64,000 nt of DNA from the NCBI RefSeq assembly GCF_014356525.2, contig NC_052517.1:1924115-1988114 (forward strand), in the 5' to 3' direction. Under the pieces are notes generated by a model. The model ran no database searches and was not told the origin of the DNA. It saw only the letters and a program-made list of their open reading frames with translations. The DNA is from Nilaparvata lugens (lineage: Eukaryota; Arthropoda; Insecta; Hemiptera; Delphacidae). Every line of letters starts with the position of its first letter. The first letter of the stretch is position 1. This document shows, in pieces, positions 13,000-25,522 of this stretch. The position numbers and the translations under genes were made by a program.

Positions 13000-14270
13000 G
13001 CATATTACAACTAAGGGTTTTAAACTTGAAGTTTCAGTAAATAAACCTACCACTTCAGGTGAGTTCCAGTGATTAAATTCTGGGGGCTTTATGTGCCGCA
13101 CCCCTAGTGGCCTCCCAACACCCCTTATAGCCACCCCTAACCTCCCAAAAACGATGCCAAATTACATCTATGATAGGAAGGATGGAACCCATCCCCTCAA
13201 TCATAGAGTGGACCTACAGTTTTAGGTGGGATCCGAACCACCCCTGAAACATAAACAAAAAATATTAGAAACTGAGTAATTTATCAATTTAATTAATAGG
13301 CTGAAATTGGGGGAAAAATACATAGGATTATAATGAGAATTATAATATCAAGGGAGACTTCAGCCTGTCATACTCCAAGTAGGCTATTCAACTAAATTTC
13401 ATTATGTTCAGATTTTTATGCAATTAAAATAATTTTGATTTCTCATCTATGGTATTTCAATGAGGTTTTATAACTACTACTATCTCACTTAGAAATTCAA
13501 ATTTGATCTCAGTTAAATTTTCTCAGTTATAAAATGCATAGTCATAGAGCTCTATCATTAACATAATTATTAGAAACAGAACTTCAACTTATATTCTACA
13601 GAAAATATTATATAATTTTTTCAATTCTCTATTTTATCAATTGAATCTGAAATATATTGCTATAATTATTCTCACCTTTCTCAAATTTCTGTTGTTATAT
13701 TCCCAAACGATGACATATTTAATGCTGCATAGAATTCTCAAAAAAGGTTGAGAAGAAAAAATGCCAGAAGATCTTTTCAAGAAATTTGCTGGATCCATTT
13801 GTCGAAAAATGTATTTTGACTGACAAAAATAATTAATTGGATAAATATTAATCACAAGATAACATCGACTATAAATATAGTAAAAATTGGTTCAAAGATC
13901 TGAAAAATCACACAGAAATATCCTTGAAAAATTAGGGACAAGAAAAAAGTTTGAATCGGGAGAAGCCTGGAAAACATCACACACAATTTGTCTGGGGAAA
14001 ATTGGAGATGAATAAACAGTTTTTGAAGAGAACATAAATCCTTATTAATTAACAAATATCAGAATAACACTTGGAAACTTACAACTATTCTAAGTAAACA
14101 GACAAAATAGTAACACATGATATAGAAACACATCCTTAAAACTATGAGTCTACCCAGCTCAATTGGAGCCTCGAGCCTAGCCTTTAATTCACATGACATG
14201 TACACAAAAACACAATAGAAAACACAATAAAATATGCCTCCAACAGACCTGGATAGGGAAGTTTCAGGAA
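13000..14270. other. Non-coding with a GC-richer patch
   Basis: 13080-13250 has 'GTGCCGCACCCCTAGTGGCC', 'CCTCCCAAAAACGATGCC' and 'CATCCCCTCAATCATAGAGT', unlike the surroundings and probably a dispersed repeat. The remainder is AT-rich without features. Confidence 0.5.
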
Positions 14271-14273
14271 AAG

Positions 14274-14610
14274 GTGGATTGGTTTTTGGGGAGAGAGACA
14301 TAGTGGACCTTCAAATCAGTATGCTCAGCCCACTGAATTGAGATCCTAGCTCCAAGTGATCGACAGTTAACAACCACCCCAGGGTCTGGCTGCATTGGTG
14401 GATGTCATTGCTGTCTTTCACTCAAATCAGGTCCTGAAAAAGATGGATTGGTTTTTGGGGAGAGAGACAGAGTGGACCATCAAATCAGTATGCCCAACCC
14501 ACTGAATTGAGATCCTAGCTCCAAGTGATCGACAGTTAACAACCACCCCAGAGTCTGGCTGCATTGGTGGATGTCATTGCTGTCTTTCACTCAAAAAGGT
14601 CCTGAAAAAG
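14274..14610 (+). repeat. Two ~169-bp tandem units
   Basis: GGATTGGTTTTTGGGGAGAG at 14276 and 14445; each unit carries CCAAGTGATCGACAGTTAAC and GTCTGGCTGCATTGGTGGAT. A degenerate third relative lies at 14920-15050. Confidence 0.88.
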
Positions 14611-14649
14611 GTAGTTCGGGTCTGTTGGTGCATTCAAACACACATGATG

Positions 14650-14877
14650 AGGGACCTGAGCTAGATGTGCTGAAACCCTAACCTTACTCTAAAAAGTGTG
14701 CTGACTGCAAAATCAAATCTAAATGTCCTACTTCTAAGGGGTTGCATTTTAACAAACCGTGTGTGGTGAGGGACCTGAGCTAGATCTATAGATGTGCTGA
14801 AACCCTATCCTTACTCTAAAAATTTTGCTGACTGAAAAATCAAATCTAAATTTCCTACTTCTAAGGGGCTCCTAATG
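14650..14877 (+). repeat. Two ~113-bp tandem units
   Basis: GAGGGACCTGAGCTAGAT, GTGCTGAAACCCTA and CCTACTTCTAAGGGG recur at 14650 and 14766. Confidence 0.85.
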
Positions 14878-15995
14878 ATGGGGTGAATACTTTAAAGAGG
14901 AGTGAGTTTGTCTCACTGAGCTGGAAGCATAATCAGCATGCCGAGCCCACCGGAATAGGCTTCCAACTCTATGATTGACAGCAATTGGTACTCAGTACAG
15001 GGTCTGGCTGTATTGGTCTGAGTCGATACTGTCTTTCATACCTCATCACAAAGGGTCAGAATAAGGGACGCTACATCTATAACAAGAAACATCAATACAA
15101 AATGAGTAACTCATTCTTATGTTAACAAGAAAATTCTCAAAATATGTCAGACTTCTATGCAAAAATTATGAGTTACTCAAAATTTAAATTTAGTTTTAAA
15201 ACTATCAAACTGATGAGGTCAGGGCCAGGGAATCCATGATGATCCTCGATGATCCTTGATGGTCCTTGGAAGCCTGCTGTATTAAATCTATATGTATAAA
15301 TCTATGTGTTGGTATTTGTGTGTGTGTGAAAAAACATGTGTACTGACAACAATTCCGTGTAACCTCACACACACATTCTACTTGAAAAAGCATAGATTAT
15401 CTCTGAAAAGAGACTTATTTATGGCAAATTTTATTTTAAAATAATGAATTGAAAACAAGAAGTGTAGTTATCGAAATATCAATGAATAATTTTTAATAAA
15501 AATGTATATTGTACAGTTCTACTGTTGAGGAAAATTGTCTCATTATCTGACAACTTTTGATGGTTTCCCTATTACATCCAGAAAAATACTACAACGAAAA
15601 CCGCGAGGTCTGAAACCTTCTGAAACGACTATATGACAACGATGTGGAACATCCCACCAGTAAAGCTGTACAACAAATCACTTTAAATTAAATAGGCTAC
15701 TTGTAGCTGAAGGCTAGAAAAATTGTTGTGGAACAGTTTTATAAGAGAATGTGACAATTAATTAATTAATTATGTGTGTGAGGACATTTTTGTGTAGCAT
15801 TGAAGTAATTTGAAGTCACTGACTCACCAAACTGCAATCAGCTCAAACCTGGAAACAAACAGAATGAATTTAGTTTCATGAAACAAGGAAGTTCATGGAA
15901 TGATTCAAATTGAAAACAATCATTCAAAAAGTGTTCAAGTCACAAAATTGACTCAAGTAAAAAAATGCTTTCTGAATAATGAAAGAATGTCTCAC

Positions 15996-16095
15996 CTCAT
16001 CTTTGTTGCGGATGCGCCCTCCCAGCAACCAGCAAGTCCAGAGTCCAGAGTTGTCGTCCAGTCTTTTGAGCACTTTTTTCACAACACTGCACTAC
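15996..16095 (-). promoter_or_regulatory. Possible first exon and promoter, minus strand
   Basis: Read on the minus strand, a GC- and CpG-rich segment contains ACGCGT elements (near 16124 and 16163), an initiator-like GCAGTGTTGTG (about 16090), a ~90-nt leader and AACAAAGATGAG. The ATG is at 16000-15998, followed after two bases by the donor GTGAGA at 15995. This is how many insect first coding exons look. No downstream exon was recognised towards 15 kb or lower, so it rests on composition and the splice context only. It is outside the palindrome. Confidence 0.35.
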
Positions 16096-16120
16096 TTTCA
16101 CTAGACTTTAACGCACTCGC

Positions 16121-16190
16121 GGAACGCGTATCCATTTTTGTGCGGTACGGAACACTCCCGAAACGCGTATCCATTTTTGTACGGCACGGA
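16121..16190 (-). repeat. 39-bp tandem pair upstream of the possible first exon
   Basis: ACGCGTATCCATTTTTGT occurs at 16124 and 16163 with CGGTACGGAA and CGGCACGGAA after it. Repeated ACGCGT sites could be regulatory. Confidence 0.6.
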
Positions 16191-16909
16191 ATGTTCAGAG
16201 TTCATCACTGTATACAGTGGGTGATAGCTGAAAATACAAAACAAAAACTATTAGAATGATGCAGTAGTGACACATCAACAAATCAAATCCAATTGATCAG
16301 TCAAAGTGTCACTGTACTAGGAATTCGAAGTACTACACTAGAATTTTCTAATTATAGAGGTATTAAGTAATATTTGATATTATCCTACAGACTAGACTCT
16401 TGTATAATTATTTGAAAATTGAGATGAAGTGACATCTAAAGATAAAAAACATCCTGCATTGCATTTCATTTGTTGTCTTGGAAGCTTATTTCCAAGTCTT
16501 GTGTAATTCCTCTAATCAATCTTATTTCAGAAATAATATTCATAATATTCCAAATTCCTTGATGAGAATCGCATTAATAAGAGGATTCAAGTGGACAGCG
16601 CATCATCATCTATCTGATGGCTCCAAAAATATTTCAAAAAATCAGTAAACATCTAGCATTTATCAACTAGATTCAATATAAAATATCCTAGCATTATGAA
16701 GTTCTCTGATAAAGTTCACTCCTGTTTTTTTTTTTTTTTTTTGTATAGAATATTAATTTGATGAATTTTTGGAACCACAAGATGATCCTTGGGTTCCACT
16801 ATCATAGAGGTACTTTTAGAGGTACTGCTAGAGGTACTTCAATCCACGAAGAAAATCAAAACTAAAATACTGTACTTTTCCTGTGGAATAAATTTTAGGT
16901 CCAAATATT

Positions 16910-16956
16910 AATTGGAGACCCCAGTCCCTGGCAACGACTTCAAGTATTCGAGTAAA
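16910..16956 (+). mobile_element. Fragment of the same LINE 3' end
   Basis: 'GAGACCCCAGTCCCTGGCAA' and the following 'CGACTTCAAGTATTCGAGTA' match the 3' UTR of the 27.1-kb LINE (28220-28260) with a few changes. Only the terminal ~45 bp are present, as expected for an extreme 5' truncation. Confidence 0.55.
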
Positions 16957-16975
16957 TATTGACAATTTAATTATT

Positions 16976-17059
16976 TGAATGAAAAAGACTAAGAAATTGT
17001 CTATTTCATTCAATAGTATGAATAATTACCACAATATCAACTTCTCAACTACACAAAAA
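16976..17059 (+). mobile_element. Palindrome-plus-tail element, family C, minimal copy
   Basis: Only ~14 bp of the turn-back arm ('TTTCATTCAATA') follows TGAATGAAAAAGACTAAG, then the complete tail. 'AATTTAATTATT' is duplicated around it (about 12 bp). Confidence 0.8.
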
Positions 17060-17233
17060 AAATTTAATTATTCCTCATATCTAATTGAAATAAAATTAAG
17101 CTGTAAGAGAATGAAGTTGATTAGACACATTGACATGAAAATTACAATAAATCAAAAATATATCTCTAGATTTCAAAGTTTATTTTTGGAAATTCCATCT
17201 TCTTGAAGACTGCAGACTCTCAGACAAGAATAT

Positions 17234-18110
17234 GTCATGAGATAATATATAAAGTAACTGTATTAATAGACGTTTTCTTGATATCTATATTTTCCAAGAG
17301 GAAGCCTAATAATATAAAGTATATATATGATGATTTCTATTTCATTGATGGAAGTTGATCTTGAAGAAGTCTCATGTTTTCATGAGAATACAGCAGCAGT
17401 CATAGTTAAATTCTCTCAAAAAATGTTCATTTTTCGAGAATAAGTTATTATTCTATATGGATTGAGTTAAATATTCTCAATTCTGAGTCAACAATAAATA
17501 TGCATCACTTACATAGCAAGTGTATCTGTCATAAGATAATATATGAAGTAACTGTATTAATAGACGTTTTCTTGATATCTATATTTTCCAAGAGGTACCT
17601 AGCCTAATAATATAAAGTATATATATGATGATTTTTATTTCATTGATGGAAGTTCATCTTGAAGAAGTCTCATGTTTTCATGAGAATACAGCAGCAGTCA
17701 TAGTTAAATTCTCTCAAAAAATGTTCATTTTTCGAGAATAAGTTATTATTCTATATGGATTGAGTTAAATATTCTCAATTCTGAGTCAACAATAAATATG
17801 CATCACTTACATAGCAAGTGTATCTGTCATAAGATAATATATGAAGTAACTGTATTAATAGACGTTTTCTTGATATCTATATTTTCCAAGCGGTAGCCTA
17901 ATAATATAAAGTATATAAATATAATATGATGATTTCTATTTCATTGATGGAAGTTGATCTTGAAGAAGTCTCATGTTTTCATGAGAATACAGCAGCAATC
18001 ATAGTTGAAATCTCTCAAAAAATGTTCATTTTTCGAGAATAAGTTATTACATTATATGGATTGAGTTCAATATTCTCAATTCTGAGTAAATATGCATCAC
18101 TTACAGTAGG
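17234..18110 (+). repeat. Three ~296-bp tandem units at the palindrome edge
   Basis: GTCATGAGATAATATATAAA or GTCATAAGATAATATATGAA starts units at 17234, 17528 and 17826. Each has TAATAGACGTTTTCTTGATA, CTCATGTTTTCATGAGAATA and AAAATGTTCATTTTTCGAGA. The array ends where the inverted match to 58795 begins; there is no copy in the right flank. Confidence 0.92.
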
Positions 18111-19362
18111 TCTACTATATTACTCTAAAAACTAAATTATTTTTGTTAGTTGCTCCAGTATTGTATTGAGCACTGTATCCCTCCACAGGAGTATACAGTA
18201 TATGAGATTACACTACTCATTGCAAGTAGTGGATGGACATTGTGGTGTTTCGGACTCCACCTAAACTGTGGATCCGTGGTGTCCCAATTGAAGCAGCTGC
18301 AGGTGGAACTACCTCGAGAGGTTTCCTTTACCAATTAAAACTAACTTCACCACTATAAACTATTTATTTTTAAAATGATTACCATCCTATCCAATCTGCT
18401 CCTTCTTTTTTTATTATTTTGGTGATATCCGACTGATGATTGTCCCAAATTTAGACATAGAATAAACAAATAATTTATTGCCAAAAAAGAATGAAGAACT
18501 TATCTGAAGTGTTGGGACTGCTTCATGTAGAATAAGTGATCCAAGATGGCTGTTTTCTTGATCCTCTCTGCATCATGATTCCTCATCCTCTTTGATGACT
18601 GAGATCGTTGAGACTGGAAGAGAAGAGAGGGAAAATTGGAGTTTTTCTCTAAAAATTGAACTAATTTGTGAAATGTAAAGAGTTGATTCAGGGGTAAGTG
18701 AATAATTGACACTAATAAAAGAAGGAGATATAGTTGATTGTCTGAAAAATTCTTTGTTGTCACATGAAGGAGAAGAAATTTGAAAAATGGAAATTGGACG
18801 GGTGCCAGTGAACATCCCTGCATAACTTCCTGATTTTTGGGATGGGTTTTTGGTTCTTTCTCCTATTTATCAAGGTTTTATCATAAAGGAAGAATACGCG
18901 CTAATAAGCTGACTATTTATTCTATGGTTTTATACAAATTTCGCAAACTCTTATTCATATAATTATGATTACTATTATCAAAAGCATCGTCAAGGTCAAT
19001 AAATGATGCATTTCGACTATTTTATTTGGAAAATTGAGGTATTCTTGTCTTTCCAGCTCTGTTTTTGAAAGGCTTTAATGCATAACTTGTTTGAATTCAA
19101 ATCAAAATGGCCGCCACAAAAGTCAGGTCTACCAACATGATTCTACCAGAGAAAGTATCGATTTGATACAAGATGGAAATGTGTTTCAATTTCATGCTTA
19201 TCTACAGTTCATAAATGAATCGATGTGTCTAATTATATATTATTAATGATTCACTGGTTTTGTAGATAATATGCAATCAATTCTGTTTCATCAATTGTGG
19301 AGTATTTCCCTTGGAACTTGAAATTATTCTCAAACAGCTGATATCTTGAACTCAGCAACGCC

Positions 19363-19810
19363 ATCTTGAATAAAAAACCGCGGGAAATTCAAGATCTCTA
19401 TGCTCTAGGAACAGTTGCAATAAAGGAAAGGATATTCTATTCAATAATGGCTGTATCAGCTTTTCAAGATAAAATTCATACAAGCAAAGATGATAAATCT
19501 CATGGGAAATCCCTTAAGATAGAATTTAATCAATGCCATTCCCTGGGCATCGAAAATTCTGGACAAATCCAGTTCCTAGTATCTGCCGTCTGCACAACCA
19601 CAAAGACGCCATCTTGAATTCGAAACCGCGGGAAATTCAAGATCCCTATGCTCAAGGAACAGATGCAATAAAGAAACGATATCCTATTTAATAATAGCTA
19701 GATAAGCCTCCAAAGATAAAATTCATACAATCAAAGATGGGAAATCCCTTCAGATAAAATTTATTCTATGTCATTCCCTGGGCATCGAAAATTCTGGACA
19801 AATCCAGTTC
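19363..19810 (+). repeat. Two ~250-bp tandem units (left arm)
   Basis: CGCCATCTTGAAT then ACCGCGGGAAATTCAAGATC starts units near 19359 and 19609; both contain CATTCCCTGGGCATCGAAAA. The right arm has the same pair inverted at about 56880-57360. Confidence 0.82.
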
Positions 19811-20392
19811 CTTCACAAAACAGTCCGAGATTCAAATTAAATTTAAAAGAGTCTAGAGGATCCAAACACTATTTACTCTTCCCTAAATTCTGATTTTAGG
19901 ACTTTATAAGTCTCCAATGGTCCAAAACTCACTTTGTGAACGTGTTTCAAGCATTTAAAATAGCTTTGTCTCCAGAGTTCTAAAAGTGAGGTTAGGTTCC
20001 AAACAGTGATCGCAAAAAGGGGTGACTGTTCTATTTTACCAAACGTAATATCAATAGCTAAATGTTTATTGTTTCAGGAAACTGTAGATCTTTTTAATTT
20101 ATTGCCATGGGCGATGGGAATTCAGTGGCCTACAACCCATGAGTAATCCTAACCTCTATAAAGTGAGGTTATGTAACAGATTCTGTCAAACGTATACACA
20201 CATGCTCTACCCGCTTGTTCTACAGTATAGTAAATGGACACCTTCAGACGCCCACATAGGTATGTTCAAGAGGTCAGTTTTTTCATAATACATTACATCC
20301 TCTATGGAGACTGACCTTACGGCATAAACTACTTTATACTGTAGTAAGATTTATCAGAATTCCTCAGTTATAAATATGTCTAGTTAAACACA

Positions 20393-20540
20393 CATCGATT
20401 TTTGGACGTCCTCATAAATTCTATTAGATTGAACATAACTTGGCAAACACATGATTATGCACCTGCACACACATCATGCGTTTGACAAGCTCCATTCAAT
20501 CTAATAGAATTGATAAGGACGACAATAAATCGATGTTTGT
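20393..20540. mobile_element. Hairpin element, left arm only
   Basis: ACATCGATTTTTGGACGTCC, then AATTCTATTAGATTGA, returns as TCAATCTAATAGAATTGATA and ATAAATCGATGT. The matching right-arm interval is replaced by a segment that includes the Helitron. Confidence 0.72.
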
Positions 20541-20773
20541 AACTGGCTCAACACCTACGGTGGTTTCTATTGAACCAATGTTCACAGTTCCAAGTGAACC
20601 TCACTAAGGCTTTATATAAAAACTTTGCAGTATTTATAGAGCCCTAAATCTCACTATATGCGACCCAACCTCACAATTAAATCTATCACCTATAATACTA
20701 GGCAATACCGACCTGCACCGCTCTCTAATGCCTTGCCACAATGAAGATAGACGCGCTGCAATGGGCCGCACAT

Positions 20774-20896
20774 TCCCACATATCAGTCAACACATAATTT
20801 CCATCAGTTCTGATTGGACTCAGCGAGTATCATTAGTCCCATTACAACTGATGGCAATTATATTCTCACTGTACCTGATACTGATATGTGGGATTT
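20774..20896. mobile_element. Hairpin element (left arm)
   Basis: CCCACATATCAGTCAACACA to GATACTGATATGTGGG with a CATCAGTT...AACTGATGG inner pair. Partner at 55462-55590. Confidence 0.75.
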
Positions 20897-20968
20897 ATCA
20901 GCAGTAGAATGACGCGCCAAATAAACTAGAATCGCAATAGGAGGCCAAATCGCTGCCCTTATTCATAC

Positions 20969-21222
20969 CATAGAGAAACAATAGCATAAGTAGATATCCC
21001 ATGGTATAGGGCGTTTATGTCACAACTTTTACTGTTATCTCAAGCCGATAACAGACGTAGTTCTTTCCCGTGAAGCTTTATGACGCTGGTAGTCTCTCAT
21101 ATTGTGCCGTTCATACACTCTTACCAGGTCAAAACAGTAAAAATCGACTTGAGATAACATTAAACGTTGCAACATAAACGCCTTATACCATGGGATATCT
21201 ACTTACGCTATTGTTTCTCTAT
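20969..21222. mobile_element. Family-D inverted-repeat element (left arm)
   Basis: Ends CATAGAGAAACAATAGCATA ... and ...GCTATTGTTTCTCTA, including AGATATCCCATGGTAT; arms about 60 bp. The interior has CTGGTAGTCTCTCATA and GCCGATAACAG modules. The right-arm partner is 54839-55388. Confidence 0.85.
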
Positions 21223-21312
21223 GTTCTTCATACAAAGTGGATAATATTCGCTTGCCGCTGCAATTTGCTGCTCAATTTACGCCGCACGCCCTACGCATAA
21301 GCTTGCATATCA

Positions 21313-21884
21313 CTATAGTGAGGTCCACGTTATAAAGTCAGCACATGATTAACATTGGTGTTGCTATCCTTGTCTGTCATTCTACAAAGCAGATAGCTCT
21401 ATCCTGTTCTGTATCAAATTGTGGTGTTGTGTATCAAGTTGAGATGATACTGTATCATATTGTGGTGATGATACTGTATCATATTGTAGTTGTTCTTGTT
21501 CTACAGTGAGGTCCACGTTATAGTCAGCACCTGATTAACATTGGTGTTGCTATCCTTGTCTGTCATTAGACAAAGCAGATAGCTCTATCCTTTACCAACT
21601 CCACACCTTTGCCAAACGGTTTGTTGATTATGAAGAAATATGAACTACCAGAATACTCAAACTCAATCATGAGTATATTTATTAATTAATAAATTAAGAA
21701 AGTAAATTTTCATCACGAATAAAATATATTTGAGATTACTATTGACAAGAAGCAACAATGAATAATATTCTATCAGATATACCGGAGTCTCAGTCATCTA
21801 CTATGAAAGACGGTGGCAACAGAGTATCGGCAACTCTGCCGTTCTATCATTTTCACTGACTTTGTAACGTGAATTTCACTATAA
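21313..21884. mobile_element. Family-A composite (left arm)
   Basis: CTATAGTGAGGTCCACGTTA opens the element, an internal terminus lies near 21508, and a degenerate right end ('GTAACGTGAATTTCACTATA') is at 21865-21884. The inverted partner in the right arm is 53651-54748, which has more internal units. Confidence 0.8.
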
Positions 21885-21903
21885 CAACATAATAGGAGAC
21901 TAA

Positions 21904-22020
21904 AGGCCAGTTTCCATTGCCACAAATCCCAGAGACAAGTTGCACAACTAATCATTGATTGCTATATTCTGGAGACAGCTACATGTTGGGATACATTAAT
22001 GTGTGGCAATGGAAACTTGT
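21904..22020. mobile_element. Short inverted-repeat element (left arm)
   Basis: AGGCCAGTTTCCATTGCCAC to GTGTGGCAATGGAAACT. Partner at 53516-53634. Confidence 0.75.
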
Positions 22021-22161
22021 CTCAAGTAGTTAGTAGTAGACACATTGAAATGGAGTGCCACCTCGCCTCGCTCCAATGTGCGCCACTCTCTCTCTCTCTT
22101 TTCAATGTTGACAGTACTCTGTCAATAGTCTGCGCTTGCTTGCTAATCAACCACCAATCTT

Positions 22162-22334
22162 AGGCTCAACTCACATTTAGGCGACTCTGGTGGAGAAGAG
22201 ACTGTACTCTAGTGAGAGCATGTGTTTCCAAATGGTGACACTCAGACCAGTCGATTTTAATCTCAGCGACTGTCACCATTTGAAAACACATGCTCACGAC
22301 TAGAGTCGAGTCGCGTAAGTGTGAGTTGAGCCTT
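22162..22334. mobile_element. Family-F hairpin MITE (left arm)
   Basis: AGGCTCAACTCACATTTAGG to GTAAGTGTGAGTTGAGCCT; arms ~75 bp including AGCATGTGTTTCCAAATGGT. A second copy lies at 24447-24620 and the right-arm partner at 53201-53372. Confidence 0.85.
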
Positions 22335-22410
22335 ATACCTCTCAAATTATGTCATTTTATAGACTGAATAAAAGTATAGATAAAAATAGTCCAAACTACA
22401 TGTTCATCTT

Positions 22411-22575
22411 AAGGTGCGTACAGATTTACGCGCCGCGAACATGAGCAATTCACGTTTAATCAGCTGATTTTATCTGTATTTTTACAGAAACGGTAAGATA
22501 GATATAAAAAGCTTGGCATCAGCTGATTAAAAGTGAATTGCTCTTGTTCGCGGCGCGTAAATCTGTACGCACCTT
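22411..22575. mobile_element. Family-G hairpin MITE (left arm)
   Basis: AAGGTGCGTACAGATTTACG to GTAAATCTGTACGCACCTT with CGCCGCGAACATGAGCAATT inner arms. Right-arm partner 52960-53124 differs at about six of 165 positions. Confidence 0.88.
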
Positions 22576-22663
22576 TAAATACACTGATGACCAGAAATAA
22601 TCATACCTCAATAAATTCTGTGCCCTAGATTTCAGTGAATTTTATAGACTAGTTCTAGAGCTC

Positions 22664-22812
22664 GCTGCCCACAGAGACATTAGTAGTCTACAAGCTGCTA
22701 TGGGAACACGGAATTAGAATTTTCCGCAACTGAAACATACAAGCCATTTCCAATTCCGTGTTCCCGCCACAGCTAGTGGACGCTACAATATTGTCCCTGT
22801 GAGCAGGCTGCT
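22664..22812. mobile_element. Hairpin element (left arm)
   Basis: GCTGCCCACAGAGACATTAG to TCCCTGTGAGCAGGCTGC; inner arms GGGAACACGGAATTAGAATT and AATTCCGTGTTCCCGCC. Partner at 52726-52872. Confidence 0.78.
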
Positions 22813-23039
22813 TTAAAGAACGCTATTGGAACTCACTCTAAACACACTTTCATCAAGTTGGTTCCAAATGGCTACCTCCTCAGCCAATAGTGGGACTGTA
22901 TCTCAAGATTGTATGGAGCAGGAGGGAGGATGAATACTCAAAGATTGGTAATTAAGAGCCTATGGATATATCTATAAATACAATCAGTATATTTGATTCC
23001 ACCCAATAGGATACAGTTGAAATACACAACTCAGCAGTT

Positions 23040-24440
23040 GGAAAAACATTGACAAATATGATTGAATTTGTGGTGAAAGTATCATTGGATACAGAAGAAG
23101 GGTGGGGGTGTTCAAGTCTTTACATAATTTATTTTCATAAAATTATAAATTGGGTTTACAAACAATCAAGTTTTATAAACCATCAGAATGATGCAGTATT
23201 GAAAATCATAGCAGAAATGAACTGGTCTTAAATAATGATAACAGCCTGAGATCAATTCACTCATGAACCAACAACAACTTCAATATAATGACAAATTAAA
23301 TAAAAATATGATGATGAATATAATGAGATGAATGATAAAACAAAAATAGATGATGATTGATGAAGCAAAAATAAAATAATGAATGATAAAATAAACATAA
23401 AATGATAAAAACACAAAATAAAATTTTATTAAACATGAATAAATCATAAAATAATAAGATGAATGAAAAAATCATAAAATGAAAATAGTTTAATTGTGGG
23501 CCAGAGTATCCAAGCTTATCCATCCTATGTATCTAATAGTCGACAGCCGATTCCCTTTCCTGTAATATAAAAATTGGAACAACGTTTAGAGCTTTGATTC
23601 ATTTGCCATTTTTTCCTATGTGCAAGTGCATCAACAAGCCGTGCGATTTCTGGCAACTAGTGGTGATTTTTCATGCCAAAAACATCACCAAAAACGGGGA
23701 GAAAAAAGAATAAATGAAAAAAAATTGTGAAAACAAAACAAAATAATGATTGGTGAAATGATGATGGGGTTTCAAACAGCTCGGATGTGCACACCAAGAC
23801 AAGCAATCAAATCAAGTCACAGCAGGTGAGACAATCCACAGGCGAAATGTGTTTAGAAAAAAAAAACAAAGCTACAGAAGCTCATGAAGAAGAAGAAGAA
23901 GAAGAAGAAGAATGAAAACAGAGAAGAAGACTGAAGACAATACTATGAACAAATCTAGACTTAGCTTTCAATGAGAAAGACATCACAAGTTCAAGCAGAA
24001 GATCAAAACTATCAACCATTCTACTCAAAGCATTCCAAGTAGGAGCTGCATGATATTACAAGTTTGCAGAAGAGTGCATAATATTAGTCTAATATACAGT
24101 TATTTACAGCAAGCAGACAACATAACAAAAAAAGGTGAAAAGAAAACCAGACAATCAAAGAAGAAGAAAAGTCAGCATGCAAAGGTTAGAAACGAGAAAG
24201 AAACTACCCACTAGTTAATAATCATTCAGTGTCATAATTAGTCAGGATAAACTTCAGTATTACAAGGCTATCTAGAATAAAGATCGGCGTATTCTAGTTC
24301 AGAATGCATCTACAGAGTTTAGACCATTGATTAAAAGAAATGATAACATAAGAATATGAGTGCAAAAGTGTTTGATAGCCAATACTGGGGCAACAGAGCT
24401 AACAAATCTAGAAGAGGCCACATTATATTGCTTCTACGAT
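23040..24440. other. Palindrome arm, partly matched
   Basis: 23040-23290 matches 52130-52380 and 23880-24200 matches 51030-51480. 23290-23880 is A-rich 'ATGAT'/'AAAATAA' sequence with no clear partner. No coding. Confidence 0.55.
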
Positions 24441-24446
24441 CAGTAG

Positions 24447-24620
24447 ACTTAAGCGAATCAGGTGGAGAAGAGACTGGACTCTAGTGGAGCATGTGTTTCC
24501 AAATAGTGACGTCACAGAGACTAGAATCGACTGGTCTGAGTGTCACCATTTCAAAACACATGCTCTCCACTAGAGTCCAGTCTCTTCTCCACCTGAGTCG
24601 CATAAGTGTCAGTTGAGCCT
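24447..24620. mobile_element. Family-F hairpin MITE, second copy
   Basis: Arms GGTGGAGAAGAGACTGGACT and AGTCCAGTCTCTTCTCCACC, ending GTGTCAGTTGAGCCTTA. I find no right-arm partner. Confidence 0.82.
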
Positions 24621-24782
24621 TACAAAGCTTTCTTTACTTTTCAAAAAGCGATTTCATATAATTTTGCAATAAACTGACCGCTATTTTATTTCAAGCTCAA
24701 TCAAAGTATAAATATAAGTTCCAGTATTATAAGAATACTTTGTTCCAATTAAGTAGCACTAGGCACGTAAGTCTATTTCGCA

Positions 24783-25000
24783 TTTGTATCAAATTATGGT
24801 GTTGTGTATCAAGTTGAGATGATACTGTATCATATTGTGGTTGTTCTTCTATAGTGAGGTCCACGTTATAATGGAAGTATTCGATTAACATTGGTGTTGC
24901 TATCCTTGTCTACCATTCCACAAAGCAGATAGCTCTATCCTGTTTTGTATCAAATTATGGTGTTGTGTATCAAGTTGAGATGATACTGTATCATATCTTC
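24783..25000. mobile_element. Family-A fragment (left arm only)
   Basis: Holds CTATAGTGAGGTCCACGTTA at 24849 flanked by two 'GTGTTGTGTATCAAGTTGAG' modules (near 24800 and 24960). I see no partner in the right arm. Confidence 0.7.
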
Positions 25001-25522
25001 AATTACAGTCTACTAAAACCGTTCAAGCGTCTCCCAAATCTGGTAACATCACGGAAAATAATACTTCAAAAGCCTAATCAAGTGTGAGAATTAGCAAATG
25101 AATCGTAGATCATTCAAACTAAAATAACACCGACTGACGGCGCTAATAGAACCATCGAGGCTCAGTTCAAATTCACTCATATTTCCACCCCAAATACACC
25201 GGTTAAATCTGTTTATTTTTAAAAGCTTCCCAAAGACTCTTATCAGAGTATAGAATAGAATATTCCTGTCTTTATTTTTCCTAGAGAGCAAAGATAGGGC
25301 GTAATTATAAGCCTAAGACTGGCCACTAACGACATGATAAACATGTGTATGTCGCTGATAAGCATGCATGTATGTACACACAAGTTCATCATGCATGTCC
25401 CACCGTTAGTGGCCAGCCAAGAATATGGTTAATCGCAAGATGCATTCTAAAACACGCAAGCAGCAACGCAAGGTGCACAATCAAACAAAAAAAGACAAAT
25501 ATAATAAAAATCATCAACTAAC

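Noticed and set aside
14059..14301. 80-codon minus-strand frame as a host exon
   Set aside because: Its N-terminal part overlaps the tandem 169-bp repeat and the frame is not kept in the second unit.
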